Under the pieces are notes generated by a model. The model had not been told where the DNA came from. It saw nothing but the letters and a program-made list of their open reading frames with translations, and searched no databases. A program made the translations under genes and the position numbers. A DNA stretch of 64,000 bases, from NCBI GenBank assembly GCA_029202485.1, contig CP119313.1, positions 620,001 to 684,000 of the forward strand, in the 5' to 3' direction. This DNA comes from Candidatus Pedobacter colombiensis. Lineage in GTDB: Bacteria > Bacteroidota > Bacteroidia > Sphingobacteriales > Sphingobacteriaceae. Below are positions 1 to 8,850 of this stretch, one piece after another. Each line of letters starts with the position of its first letter. The stretch's first letter is position 1.

Positions 1-24
1 CCTAGGCGCTTTCGGAGAAGGTAA
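1..24 (+). CDS. possible C-terminal tail of an upstream plus-strand gene
   Basis: Frame 1 reads PRRFRRR followed by TAA at 22-24. Only seven residues are visible, so the product cannot be named; Arg-rich tails are common in RNA-binding proteins and helicases. The strong intrinsic terminator that begins 15 nt after this stop supports a plus-strand gene ending here. Confidence 0.35.
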   Translation, partial: PRRFRRR

Positions 25-38
25 TTTTAATCTAAAGC

Positions 39-79
39 AAGGTGGCCAGACATGTCTAAATGTTTGGCCACCTTTTTTT
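39..79 (+). terminator. intrinsic terminator
   Basis: The arms AAGGTGGCCA and TGGCCACCTT pair perfectly, and the stem extends inward to about 15 bp (one G-T pair) around a 6-nt loop. A run of seven T follows at 73-79. It would end transcription of the gene that lies upstream of the window. Confidence 0.85.
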
Positions 80-136
80 ATGGGTATTTTTAGGGCTAAT
101 GTTATCTTAGCAAGGTATTAGGTGTTAATTAAAGCA

Positions 137-835
137 ATGAATAAACAAATTAGTGTATTTAATTGGAGTGGTGGCAAGGATAGTACCCTGGCCTTGCATC
201 ATATTCTACAAGATAAAAGTTTCGATGTTCGTTATTTATTGACTACAGTTAATGAAGCCTATAACCGGGTAAGTATGCACGGTGTAAGGGAAAGCTTGTT
301 AATCGCTCAGGCCAAAAGTATAGGCATTCCATTGTATCAAATTCGTTTGCCCGAATCACCAGAGATGAAGGTTTATGAGGAATATATGCACAGACATTTG
401 ATGCAGCTTAAATCGGAGGGCATTACACATTCTATATTTGGGGATATATTTCTGGAAGATTTAAAAGCTTACAGGGAGGCTAAGTTGGCGGAAATTGGCA
501 TGAAAGCTGTTTTTCCACTTTGGCAAAGAGAAACTACAGAAATTTTAAAGGAATTTATTGGCCTCGGATATAAAACAATTGTTGTGTGTGCTAAAGAAGG
601 TCTCGAGGATTTTTGTGGAAGAGTAATTGATGATAGTTTCATTGCAGATCTGCCGCCAGGTATAGATCCATGTGGGGAGAATGGGGAGTTCCATACTTTT
701 GTCTTTGATGGGCCTATATTTAAAAAGCCTATAAACTTTACCATTGGAGAAAAGGTATTTAGAACTTATCCGTCTCCTGTAGGTGATGTGCTTGCCGGGT
801 ATTGGTACATTGACCTGATTTTAATAGGTAAATAA
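137..835 (+). CDS. Dph6-like ATP-pyrophosphatase (adenine nucleotide alpha hydrolase family)
   Basis: This 232-residue protein starts with the PP-loop SGGKDS at about residues 11-16, the ATP-binding signature of the Dph6/MJ0570 group. Eukaryotic Dph6 amidates diphthine on EF2. Bacteria lack diphthamide, so the bacterial substrate is unknown and the diphthine ammonia-ligase name should not be taken literally. The frame can be extended upstream to a GTG at 122, but the ATG at 137 puts the PP-loop at the usual distance from the N-terminus. It appears to be transcribed alone, between an upstream terminator and a glycosidase gene. Confidence 0.8.
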   Translation: MNKQISVFNWSGGKDSTLALHHILQDKSFDVRYLLTTVNEAYNRVSMHGVRESLLIAQAKSIGIPLYQIRLPESPEMKVYEEYMHRHLMQLKSEGITHSIFGDIFLEDLKAYREAKLAEIGMKAVFPLWQRETTEILKEFIGLGYKTIVVCAKEGLEDFCGRVIDDSFIADLPPGIDPCGENGEFHTFVFDGPIFKKPINFTIGEKVFRTYPSPVGDVLAGYWYIDLILIGK

Positions 836-954
836 ATCTACGAACCATCTGTTCAACTTAGTATAATGTAAAAATACCTGAGTATTTAGCCAATTTATGA
901 TTGGCTTAAAAAAGTAATTTAGGACCGCTAATACTTGCCATAATTTTTTAATAC

Positions 955-3366
955 ATGATGAAATACAAACCGCTTGCATTTATTGCATTGGTGTTTTTAG
1001 CGGATTCCGCTATTGCTCAGAACAAAAATATCTACCATAAAGGTTGGGTAGATTTTAATAAAAATGGGAAAATGGATGTTTTTGAAGATCCTTCAAAACC
1101 TATTGATGCCCGGGTAAAAGACTTATTAAGTCAGATGACCGTTGACGAAAAAACTTGTCAGACAGCCACATTATATGGCTATGGTAGGGTATTGAAAGAT
1201 GAAATGCCAACTGCCGAATGGAAAACAAAGATCTGGAAAGATGGTATTGCAAATATAGATGAGGAGTTAAACAGTCTCCCATATAATAAAAAGGCTGTAA
1301 CAGAATATTCTTTCCCTTTTAGCAAACATGCCAATGCCATCAATACCGTACAAAAATGGTTTGTGGAGGAAACGCGTTTGGGCATTCCTGTAGATTTTAG
1401 TAATGAAGGGATTCATGGCTTGTGCCACGATAGGGCTACTCCTTTTCCTGCTCCCGTAAATATTGGCAGCACATGGAATAAAAAACTGGTGTATCAGGCA
1501 GGAAGTATTGTAGGTCGAGAAGCCAGAGCTTTAGGCTATACCAATGTGTATGCACCAATACTTGATGTGGCTAGAGATCAACGTTGGGGCAGGGTAGTGG
1601 AATGTTATGCTGAAGATCCATTCCTGATTGCAGAGTTGGGCAAGCAAATGACATTAGGGATTCAGGACCAGGGGACCGCTGCTACATTAAAGCATTATGC
1701 TGTATATAGTGTGCCTAAAGGCGGACGGGATGGTCAGGCACGTACTGACCCACATGTGGCTCCAAGAGAAATGCACGAGATGTTTCTTTATCCATTTAGA
1801 AGGGTGATACAGGAAGCCAAGCCAATGGGGATCATGAGTAGCTATAACGATTGGAATGGAGAACCAATAACGGGAAGTTATTACTTCCTGACCGAGCTTT
1901 TGCGTAAACAATTTGGCTTTGATGGTTATGTGGTTTCGGATAGCGAGGCTGTAGAATTTCTTTCGGGTAAACATCATGTTGCTGAAGATTACAAAGAGGC
2001 CGTGAGACAGTCTATCCAGGCTGGATTGAATGTGCGTACGCACTTTACCATGCCCGAGAATTTTATACTTCCACTAAGGGAGCTGGTTAAAGAAGGTTCT
2101 ATATCCATGAAGACGTTGGATGAACGCGTTGGTGATGTACTAAGAGTGAAATTTAAATTGGGTTTGTTTGACGATCCTTATGTAAAAGACCCTGCATCTT
2201 CCGATAAAAAGGTACACACCAAAGCCGATGAAGAACTGGCTGTACAGTTAAACAGAGAGTCAATGGTTTTACTTAAAAATGAAAAGAACCTGTTGCCCCT
2301 TGATGTTAACAAATACAAAAATATATTGGTTACCGGGCCATTGGCAACGGAAGTAGATTACACGACAAGTAGGTACGGACCATCTAATAATCCTATTACC
2401 TCTATTCTGGAAGGAATTAAAGCTTTTGTAGGCAAAACTGCAAAAGTAAATTATAGTAAAGGATGCGATGTGATTGATGCCAAATGGCCTGAAAGTGAGA
2501 TTATCCCTACAGACCTTACAGCAGAAGAAAAGGCGCAGATCGATAAAGCAGTTGCTGATGCAAAAATGTCAGACATTGTAATTGCAGTAGTAGGTGAAAC
2601 AGACGGTCAGGTTGGCGAAAGTAAATCACGGACGAGTTTAAACCTACCGGGTCGTCAGTTGCTATTGTTGCAGGCTTTACATGCAACTGGAAAACCTATC
2701 GTAATGGTGATGGTAAATGGTCGTCCTCTGACGATTAACTGGGAAAACCGTTATTTACCAGCAATCCTTCAAGCTGGATTCCCGGGACCATCGGCAGGGA
2801 AAGTGGTTGCAGAAACCTTGTTTGGTGAAAATAATCCTGGCGGTAAACTAACTATGACCTATCCAAAATCCATTGGTCAGATTGAGCTGAACTTCCCTTT
2901 TAAACCGGGTTCTCAAGCGGGACAGGGTAAAAATGATGATCCCAATGGAAATGGTAAAACTCGCGTGTTAGGAGCTTTATATCCTTTTGGATATGGATTA
3001 AGCTATACTACTTTTGAGTTCAATAACTTACAGCTAAGTCAAAATGAAATCCACCACCAAGCAGACATCCAAATCAGTGTTGATGTAAAAAATACCGGAG
3101 CACGCAAGGGCGATGAAGTCGTACAATTGTACCTTAAAGATGTGGTGAGTAGCGTAACAACTTATGAGTCAGTGCTTAGAGGGTTTGAAAGAGTAAGTCT
3201 TGCTCCTGGAGAAACCAAGACCGTAAAATTTGTCCTACACCCTGACGATTTAGCACTGCTAGATAAAAACATGAATTGGACAGTTGAGCCCGGTAAATTT
3301 CGGGTCATGATTGGCAATTCATCAGAAGACATCAGATTGAAAAAGGAATTTACCGTAATCAACTAA
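955..3366 (+). CDS. secreted glycoside hydrolase family 3 (beta-glucosidase/xylosidase type)
   Basis: This 803-residue GH3 enzyme has an N-terminal signal peptide ending in AIAQ near residue 22. Next comes a short Asp/Asn-rich segment (DFNKNGKMDVFEDP) like those in periplasmic Bacteroidota GH3 enzymes. The TIM-barrel domain carries the likely catalytic nucleophile Asp329 in GYVVSDSEA. The alpha/beta sandwich domain follows (KxxR-type loops, QVGESKSR), and a fibronectin-III-like C-terminal domain covers about residues 690-800. It should act in the periplasm on beta-linked gluco- or xylo-oligosaccharides; the exact substrate cannot be read from sequence. No SusC/SusD pair is nearby, so it is not in a visible polysaccharide-utilisation locus. 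Confidence 0.92.
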   Translation: MMKYKPLAFIALVFLADSAIAQNKNIYHKGWVDFNKNGKMDVFEDPSKPIDARVKDLLSQMTVDEKTCQTATLYGYGRVLKDEMPTAEWKTKIWKDGIANIDEELNSLPYNKKAVTEYSFPFSKHANAINTVQKWFVEETRLGIPVDFSNEGIHGLCHDRATPFPAPVNIGSTWNKKLVYQAGSIVGREARALGYTNVYAPILDVARDQRWGRVVECYAEDPFLIAELGKQMTLGIQDQGTAATLKHYAVYSVPKGGRDGQARTDPHVAPREMHEMFLYPFRRVIQEAKPMGIMSSYNDWNGEPITGSYYFLTELLRKQFGFDGYVVSDSEAVEFLSGKHHVAEDYKEAVRQSIQAGLNVRTHFTMPENFILPLRELVKEGSISMKTLDERVGDVLRVKFKLGLFDDPYVKDPASSDKKVHTKADEELAVQLNRESMVLLKNEKNLLPLDVNKYKNILVTGPLATEVDYTTSRYGPSNNPITSILEGIKAFVGKTAKVNYSKGCDVIDAKWPESEIIPTDLTAEEKAQIDKAVADAKMSDIVIAVVGETDGQVGESKSRTSLNLPGRQLLLLQALHATGKPIVMVMVNGRPLTINWENRYLPAILQAGFPGPSAGKVVAETLFGENNPGGKLTMTYPKSIGQIELNFPFKPGSQAGQGKNDDPNGNGKTRVLGALYPFGYGLSYTTFEFNNLQLSQNEIHHQADIQISVDVKNTGARKGDEVVQLYLKDVVSSVTTYESVLRGFERVSLAPGETKTVKFVLHPDDLALLDKNMNWTVEPGKFRVMIGNSSEDIRLKKEFTVIN

Positions 3367-3511
3367 GGGTCTGCAAAGCTTAATTGTTATCCTGCTTGCT
3401 ATGGTATTCCCGCTTAGGCATCATGCTTTCAGACAAAAATTACCTTCTCAGAAAAGACCTAGGAAATTTTGCCTTCTTCAGGCAAAAGATTCCAGTCTTT
3501 GATGAGAATGG

Positions 3512-4492
3512 TTATTTTTGAGCCTCAGCAGCAGCTTTCGCTTTCTTCTTAAAAAATCCTCTTAGCAAGAAATTGTGTTGAAGGGCTTCCAGGTTCTCAT
3601 CCAGTTTCTTGCTACTTGTTTCCATATTGTGCATGATAACTTTAACCTGATCTGCAGTATTTTGATCGTTGATCAATAAACCCACTGCGTTATCTGTCTT
3701 ATTAAACTTAGACGTTGCCTTATTCAGGTTTTCAGTCATTGCCGAAGCGGATTGTGCAGTTTTCTGCAGCTCATGTACTGCCTGTTGAAGTTGGGCAAAC
3801 ACGGCAGTATCAGTCATTAATTTATCCGCTAAGCCACCTTTGGTATTCAAGGTTTTGCTAAACGTATTCATTTGTTCCGCCATTCTGTTTGTCGACTCAG
3901 TTGTGGTTTTAAGATTTTCTACAATAGCTTTAAAGTTCTTAGCGATTTGCTCATCAGTAAGTAAAGCACCTACGGCGCCCTTTCCTTCAACAAGATTGCT
4001 GGCTAATACTTTAAAGTCTGAAGTCACATCAACCAGGTTTTTATTGTTGACCTGGAAAGTTTTCATAATATCATCAGTAGATAGTGTATTGGCTACCTGC
4101 AACTGATCACCATCTTCTACAAAAGGGAATTTCGGACTACCACCTGTAATGACAATAATTTTATTTCCAATCAATCCATCAGAGCTGATACCTGCTGATG
4201 CATTTTTATGGATGTATTTGTGGGCGTCCTCTTCAATATTCATAAATACCTGAACCTGCGAGATGCCATAGAACTGGATTTTTTTGATGGTACCGATTTT
4301 AACTCCCGAAAACCAAACATTGTTTCCGGCTTTTAAACCTTGTATATCATTGAAAACAGCATTTACAGAAAAGCTTTTTACAAATGCTTTTCTTTGGCTT
4401 CCTAAAGTGAATACCCCTAAAACGAATATGACTAAGCCAATGAGTATAAATACACCTACTGTTATCTGTTTACGGTTGTCTGTTACTTGCAT
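3512..4492 (-). CDS. mlaD: MlaD-family (MCE domain) lipid-transport protein
   Basis: This 326-residue protein has one N-terminal membrane helix (about residues 9-30), then a single MCE domain (about 38-115, with the segment FNDIQGLKAGNNVWFSGVKIG). A long, probably helical tail follows. MCE proteins form hexameric rings that hold phospholipids between the inner and outer membranes. It is the last gene of mlaE-mlaF-mlaD, 6 nt after mlaF. No mlaB or mlaC homologue is adjacent; in this phylum the substrate-binding partner is usually elsewhere or absent. Function as a retrograde phospholipid transporter is inferred from the family. Confidence 0.9.
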   Translation of the reverse strand: MQVTDNRKQITVGVFILIGLVIFVLGVFTLGSQRKAFVKSFSVNAVFNDIQGLKAGNNVWFSGVKIGTIKKIQFYGISQVQVFMNIEEDAHKYIHKNASAGISSDGLIGNKIIVITGGSPKFPFVEDGDQLQVANTLSTDDIMKTFQVNNKNLVDVTSDFKVLASNLVEGKGAVGALLTDEQIAKNFKAIVENLKTTTESTNRMAEQMNTFSKTLNTKGGLADKLMTDTAVFAQLQQAVHELQKTAQSASAMTENLNKATSKFNKTDNAVGLLINDQNTADQVKVIMHNMETSSKKLDENLEALQHNFLLRGFFKKKAKAAAEAQK

Positions 4493-4498
4493 ATTTTT

Positions 4499-5269
4499 TT
4501 ACTGAATAAAATTATAATCGTAAAAAGGTTTAACCCTTTTATCGTTTGTGTTAAATACTTCTTCAAATGTTCCAAGACGCTGGAATTGTCCGTCTAAAAG
4601 CATAGCGACTCTGTTGCCAACAGCTTTGGCACAGGTAAGATCATGGGTAATTACAATGGAACTGGTATGGAACCTTTCCTGAACCTGATTGATCAGGCTA
4701 TTAATTTCCAGACAGGTGATCGGATCCAAACCTGCTGTCGGTTCATCATAAAGCATGATTTCCGGACGCAGGATAAGTGTACGTGCAATACCGATCCTTT
4801 TTCTTTGTCCACCTGATAATTCAGAAGGCATTTGATTAATTGTTTGCAATAAGCCTACGGCATCTAGCATTTCCTCAACAGCGAGGTTAACCTCTGCCTT
4901 GCTTAGGTTTCTTTGATTCCTTACCAATGGAAATTCAAGGTTTTGCCTTACCGTCATACTATCATATAACGCGCTATTCTGAAACGAGAAGCCTACTTTT
5001 AGCCTTAAAGCCAAGAGTTGCTTATAGGTAATCTGATCAACGTACTGGTTCAAAACTTTCACCTCACCTGCACCAGGCGTAAGTAAGCCTACTATGATTT
5101 TGATGAGTACAGATTTACCGGTACCCGATTTTCCCAGAACAACAAGGTTTTCACCTTTGTGCAGCTCAAGATCAACGCCCTTAAGCACATGGTAATTTCC
5201 AAAAGACTTATATAATCCTTTGATCTCTATTACTTTTTCGCTGCTTTTAAATGTTGGTTTTTCTTCCAT
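4499..5269 (-). CDS. mlaF: ABC transporter ATP-binding protein, MlaF type
   Basis: This 256-residue ATPase has Walker A GKSGTGKS, the ABC signature LSGGQRKR, Walker B IMLYDEPTAGLD and a switch His in ITHD. The C-terminal extension (about residues 220-256) is typical of MlaF, in which it contacts the partner subunit. It powers MlaE-MlaD lipid transfer. It lies 8 nt after mlaE and 6 nt before mlaD, so the three genes should be co-transcribed and translationally close. Confidence 0.93.
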   Translation of the reverse strand: MEEKPTFKSSEKVIEIKGLYKSFGNYHVLKGVDLELHKGENLVVLGKSGTGKSVLIKIIVGLLTPGAGEVKVLNQYVDQITYKQLLALRLKVGFSFQNSALYDSMTVRQNLEFPLVRNQRNLSKAEVNLAVEEMLDAVGLLQTINQMPSELSGGQRKRIGIARTLILRPEIMLYDEPTAGLDPITCLEINSLINQVQERFHTSSIVITHDLTCAKAVGNRVAMLLDGQFQRLGTFEEVFNTNDKRVKPFYDYNFIQ

Positions 5270-5277
5270 TGTTAAAA

Positions 5278-6087
5278 TTAGCTTCTAAATAGGCCAAAAA
5301 ATTGTACTGAAACCACTTCTTCAATAAAAATAAGAAACATGGCAATAACTACGGCAGAGTTTGCGGCCTTACCCACACCTTCTGTTCCCTTTGATGAATT
5401 ATAGCCCTGGTAACAGCCAACCATTCCGATGGTAAACCCAAAAAGAATTGCTTTAATGGTTGAGGCGGTAATATCAAGAAAGGTGATCTGCTCTAATGAA
5501 GATTGAAAAAAGGCGCGTGCACTTGTGCCTTCGCTCATGGATACATTAAGCAATGCCCCTAGCATTCCAACCATAGCCGTATAAAATGTAAGGATAGGGA
5601 TGGTAATGGTAGCTGCCATCACGCGGGTAGAAACTAAAAATTTAAATGGATTTGTTGCCGAAACTTCCATTGCATCTATTTGTTCAGTAACTCGCATAGA
5701 ACCCAATTCTGCACCTATGCTGGACCCTACTTTTCCGGCTGCAATAAGCCCTGTAAGCAAAGGAGCTAGCGTTCTTAACAAGGCAATTCCAACCAGTGAA
5801 GGAAGCCAGGAAGTCGCTCCAAACTCTGATAATGACGGACGCGATTGTTTGGTAAATACGACTCCGGTAATAAATCCTGTAGTAGAAATAAGCAAGGCCG
5901 AACGGTAACCAATTTCATAACACTGGCGAAACAGTTCTCTTGCCTCGTAGGGAGGTAGAAAACCCTCTTTAAAAAATCGGGTTATGAATTTATAAACATC
6001 ATATAAAGTTAAAAACATACGTGCCAATTTGCCCGGGGCTTTAACTTCTGCGTTAGGTATGGATGGATTTTCAGCTTTGTTCTCCAT
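5278..6087 (-). CDS. mlaE: MlaE-family ABC permease
   Basis: This 269-residue integral membrane protein belongs to the MlaE/permease family. The conserved core is clear: GLIAAGKVGSSIGAELGSMRVTEQIDAMEV, here with the family motif GxxGAELGxM, followed by several hydrophobic helices. The soluble N-terminal stretch of about 20 residues precedes an amphipathic helix. It is the first gene of the mlaE-mlaF-mlaD operon. Confidence 0.92.
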   Translation of the reverse strand: MENKAENPSIPNAEVKAPGKLARMFLTLYDVYKFITRFFKEGFLPPYEARELFRQCYEIGYRSALLISTTGFITGVVFTKQSRPSLSEFGATSWLPSLVGIALLRTLAPLLTGLIAAGKVGSSIGAELGSMRVTEQIDAMEVSATNPFKFLVSTRVMAATITIPILTFYTAMVGMLGALLNVSMSEGTSARAFFQSSLEQITFLDITASTIKAILFGFTIGMVGCYQGYNSSKGTEGVGKAANSAVVIAMFLIFIEEVVSVQFFGLFRS

Positions 6088-6189
6088 GAATAAGGCTTAA
6101 TATCATAATTATCTTAGTAGCGGTGCTTAAATGCAAAGGGTTGTGTATCATACATAAACGATGTTATCAAACCCTAAGCCATAATTTTG

Positions 6190-6218
6190 TAAAGTTAGTT
6201 CTTGCATTATAAATACAA
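6190..6218 (-). promoter_or_regulatory. possible promoter of the mla operon
   Basis: On the minus strand TAACTTTA at 6190-6197 matches TAnnTTTG at seven of eight positions. A TTG at 6216-6218 lies 18 nt upstream of it. This would give a 5' leader of about 95-100 nt. The rest of the 6088-6357 gap shows nothing else I can name. Confidence 0.35.
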
Positions 6219-6357
6219 TGTAATTTTATGAGTGCTAAAGTACTTTTCTTTTATTTAGAATGATTATAAGATTGAGATGAAGTCATACCGGCGAAATAGT
6301 TGATAGGGATATCTTATTGTAACCGCTAAATAAAAATTATAAAATATCTTCTCTTGA

Positions 6358-6389
6358 TTTGGAATAAATCTAAATAATAATCACCTTTG
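6358..6389 (+). promoter_or_regulatory. Bacteroidota-type promoter
   Basis: TTTG at 6358-6361 is followed after 20 nt by CACCTTTG at 6382-6389, one mismatch from TAnnTTTG. Initiation would fall about 12-14 nt before the ATG at 6409. Confidence 0.6.
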
Positions 6390-6408
6390 TATCAATCAAT
6401 ATTTATTA

Positions 6409-6774
6409 ATGCAAAATTTAACCATTCAGTCTTCAGTCGATTTTGTTGAGGTGTTTAGCACTAAGGCAGGTGCAATCTATCAGTCTGATCAGGAAAATTG
6501 CTGGTATATTGATTTTGCAGGGAAACTCGCCCGTTTTGATTATCGCAATATCCTAAAGTTAAAGAAAGCTGTTTACCAGATTGATATCGAGGATTTGTTG
6601 CTCAATAATACAAAGTCTCCTGATGTAGAGATCCTTTTCATTTGTGCTTGTGATCATTGCTATGTTTTATCCTTAATTGAGATCATTGCTTTAAAGGAAT
6701 TGCTACAAGGTACATTTGTGATGCTGGAGCTTAACCACATCATCTACGACCGTCTGCACCGTATAATCAGCTGA
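6409..6774 (+). CDS. hypothetical protein, upstream of ferritin
   Basis: I do not recognise this 121-residue protein with certainty. It has no signal peptide or membrane helix. A CACDHC cluster (three Cys) lies at about residues 82-87 and could bind a metal or form a disulfide; the C-terminal third is predicted helical and hydrophobic. It has its own promoter and lies 103 nt before a ferritin gene on the same strand. A role in iron handling is only a guess from position. Confidence 0.7.
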   Translation: MQNLTIQSSVDFVEVFSTKAGAIYQSDQENCWYIDFAGKLARFDYRNILKLKKAVYQIDIEDLLLNNTKSPDVEILFICACDHCYVLSLIEIIALKELLQGTFVMLELNHIIYDRLHRIIS

Positions 6775-6836
6775 TTACGCTGGAATTAGATTCTTTCCAT
6801 ATTAACCTTATTTTAACTATTGTGGATAGTTAGCCG

Positions 6837-6844
6837 TATTTTTG
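6837..6844 (+). promoter_or_regulatory. -7 element of the ferritin gene
   Basis: TATTTTTG fits TAnnTTTG exactly and lies 33 nt before the ferritin ATG. The upstream -33 element is not clear (an AT-rich TTTT at 6811-6814 is at the right distance). Confidence 0.5.
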
Positions 6845-6877
6845 TATTAGAAAACAGGAACTTAATACATACAATAT

Positions 6878-7405
6878 ATGAAAGACATTATGCGTGTTAA
6901 GTGTTTACTCTCATCAGATGTGGAGACACTTATAAACCAGCAAATAAAAAAAGAAGCACATTCATCAGCAATTTATTTATCTATGGCTTCATGGTGTAAT
7001 AGAAACGGTTATGATTTTTCTGCAAATTATTTCTTTGCACAGGCAGAAGAAGAGAGGTTGCATCAATTGAAATTCTTTAAGTATGTTTTAGATATGGGAG
7101 GTAACGCAGTTTCTCCGGAAATTACTCATATTAAAGCAGAGTATAATTCATTCCGTGAGGTTTTTGAAGAAGCCCTGGAGCAGGAGATTAGCGTAACACA
7201 GTCGATCAAGAACATTGCTGCCCGTTGCTATAAGGAGCAGGATTTTGTTACTATCGAATTTTTAAACTGGTTCTTTAAAGAACAAAGAGAAGAAGAATAT
7301 AAAGCCAGAAGAGCGGTTGAGTTATTTGACATAATTGGTGAAGAGGGGACCGGCAGATGGCAGATCGACAAACATGTTGGTCAAATCACCTATAGCGAGG
7401 ATTAA
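6878..7405 (+). CDS. ftnA: ferritin (FtnA-type iron storage)
   Basis: This 175-residue non-haem ferritin stores iron as a mineral in a 24-subunit shell. Ferroxidase-site residues are recognisable: Glu26 in KKEAHSSAIY, Glu59 and His62 in AEEERLHQLK, and Gln136 and Glu139 in EQREEE. Length matches bacterial FtnA. An alternative start at 6890 (MRVKCLL) would shorten the protein by four residues and cannot be excluded. A strong bidirectional hairpin terminator follows 38 nt after the stop. Confidence 0.93.
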   Translation: MKDIMRVKCLLSSDVETLINQQIKKEAHSSAIYLSMASWCNRNGYDFSANYFFAQAEEERLHQLKFFKYVLDMGGNAVSPEITHIKAEYNSFREVFEEALEQEISVTQSIKNIAARCYKEQDFVTIEFLNWFFKEQREEEYKARRAVELFDIIGEEGTGRWQIDKHVGQITYSED

Positions 7406-7442
7406 ATACCAACATTGCCGGTTTTCCGGGAAGTATCTATAT

Positions 7443-7488
7443 AAGGTACATACTTATGCGAAAAGCAAAACAGTATGTACCTTTTTTT
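7443..7488 (+). terminator. intrinsic terminator after ferritin
   Basis: AAGGTACATACT (7443-7454) pairs perfectly over 12 bp with AGTATGTACCTT (7472-7483), with a 17-nt loop and a T run to 7488. The small gene at 7512 starts only 24 nt beyond it. Confidence 0.85.
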
Positions 7489-7511
7489 GTTTATTGATTA
7501 TCCTAGAGGCC

Positions 7512-7616
7512 ATGTCAAAGAAAAAAGATAAAAAGAAAAAAAAGGATAAAAAGAAAAAGGAATGCTGTGAAAAGTACCTGACGGGAAAACGCTGTAAAAA
7601 TTGCCCGAACGGTTAA
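7512..7616 (+). CDS. 34-residue Lys-rich, four-Cys small protein
   Basis: A short frame of 34 codons encodes a Lys/Asp-rich N-terminal half (MSKKKDKKKKKDKKKK) followed by CCEKYLTGKRCKNCPNG. The C-terminal half has four cysteines in a CC-x8-C-x2-C arrangement that could bind zinc. The highly basic first half suggests nucleic-acid or ribosome contact, but the function is unknown. The frame is open further upstream through the ferritin gene, but the ATG at 7512 starts exactly at the low-complexity domain. It has no room for its own promoter after the ferritin terminator, so it may be expressed by read-through. Confidence 0.55.
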   Translation: MSKKKDKKKKKDKKKKECCEKYLTGKRCKNCPNG

Positions 7617-7636
7617 TAAAACAAAGTATACTGTTT

Positions 7637-8758
7637 CTAAAGATGATAACCCTGACTATGCATCTCCGTAGCAATAAATCTGTTATACTGCTCATCGTCC
7701 AAAGGATAATCCCAGCAACCCATTCTATGGTATAATTGTCCGCCAAATCCGGTTTTAAATTTGTATAAACCGTAAAGGGGGTGCGAAGGATCTGGTCGTG
7801 GCGCCACACCAAACAGGTCATACTCTATACAACCGCGTTCTTTGGCGATTTTCATAGCCTCCCATTGCAGTGCATAAGTAGCCATGTAATTCCGGTTTGT
7901 AGAAGATGAGGCGCCATAAAGATAAGTTCCTCTATTACCGGATATTACCAGAAACATTGCCGCCAGTGGAACCCCGTCCAGATCGGCAAGAAGCAATTCA
8001 ACATCCGCAGGTGAGGCAGTGTTTTCAGCACGTGCAGTTAATACTGTTTTAAAGTAGTTAATGTCATTAATATGGATTCTGTTTCTAAGCGCAGTTTCCT
8101 GATATAGTGCATACCATATATGCAGGTTTTCCATACCTACTTTTTTAACATTGATCCCTTTCCTAAACGACAGATTGATATTGTATCTGGTTTTTGGCTT
8201 CATAGCGTCAAGCATGATGTCGTTATCGCGCTGGAGATCCAAAAATATGGTGTTAGAGGGGAGTATATCGGAGTTGGCTTTTTTTAGATTCCAGTTAGTG
8301 GTATTAAAGTTAAAACGGAATTCCTGGTATTTCTTCTCAGGCGGACCAGTCCAATTTCCTGATTGATCAAAGCTGTCACTTTCTTTAGCCCAATGGGATT
8401 GCCAGGCCAGATCGTATCTGATCAAAATACATTTTGATGGTAGGTAAGAACGGAGAGATTCAGAAAGTTCTTCAAGAAATTTGCCTTGATACTCCTCATT
8501 AGGTTCTATTTCAGGACCGTAAGGTACATAAGCAACGGAATGCTCATTGTCTAACGGTTGTAACAGGACAAGGAAATCTGCGTGTGTATAGGAGTTTTTT
8601 AAGGCGTTGTTGTAAATGTTGCCATCTTCAACTTTAAAATTAAATGCTTTTGATTGCAGGCCTTGCTTGGTTTTTACTTCCGACCAAAATGCTGTTTGTT
8701 GTATAATCGCTGTTTCGTAAACCTCTTTAATGTCCTTTTTTTCAATAAAAATATTCAT
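7637..8758 (-). CDS. FemAB/FemX-like peptidyl or amino-acyl transferase (GNAT fold)
   Basis: This 373-residue protein resembles the FemABX family, which adds amino acids from aminoacyl-tRNA to lipid II side chains in Gram-positives. The family segment MKPKTRYNINLSFRKG at about residues 185-200 is well conserved, and a C-terminal GNAT half holds the GTYLYGASS and YDLFGVAP segments. In Gram-negative Bacteroidota these proteins are common but their acceptor is not established; cell-wall or surface-polysaccharide modification is possible. It sits 92 nt after tdk on the same strand. Confidence 0.8.
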   Translation of the reverse strand: MNIFIEKKDIKEVYETAIIQQTAFWSEVKTKQGLQSKAFNFKVEDGNIYNNALKNSYTHADFLVLLQPLDNEHSVAYVPYGPEIEPNEEYQGKFLEELSESLRSYLPSKCILIRYDLAWQSHWAKESDSFDQSGNWTGPPEKKYQEFRFNFNTTNWNLKKANSDILPSNTIFLDLQRDNDIMLDAMKPKTRYNINLSFRKGINVKKVGMENLHIWYALYQETALRNRIHINDINYFKTVLTARAENTASPADVELLLADLDGVPLAAMFLVISGNRGTYLYGASSSTNRNYMATYALQWEAMKIAKERGCIEYDLFGVAPRPDPSHPLYGLYKFKTGFGGQLYHRMGCWDYPLDDEQYNRFIATEMHSQGYHL

Positions 8759-8850
8759 CTCATTTGCTTAACCTGCAAAGGACGGGAATTTTAACATCAT
8801 AAGCCAATATAAAGAGATCTATGGCACTAATATGATCAGGCTGTTTAATC

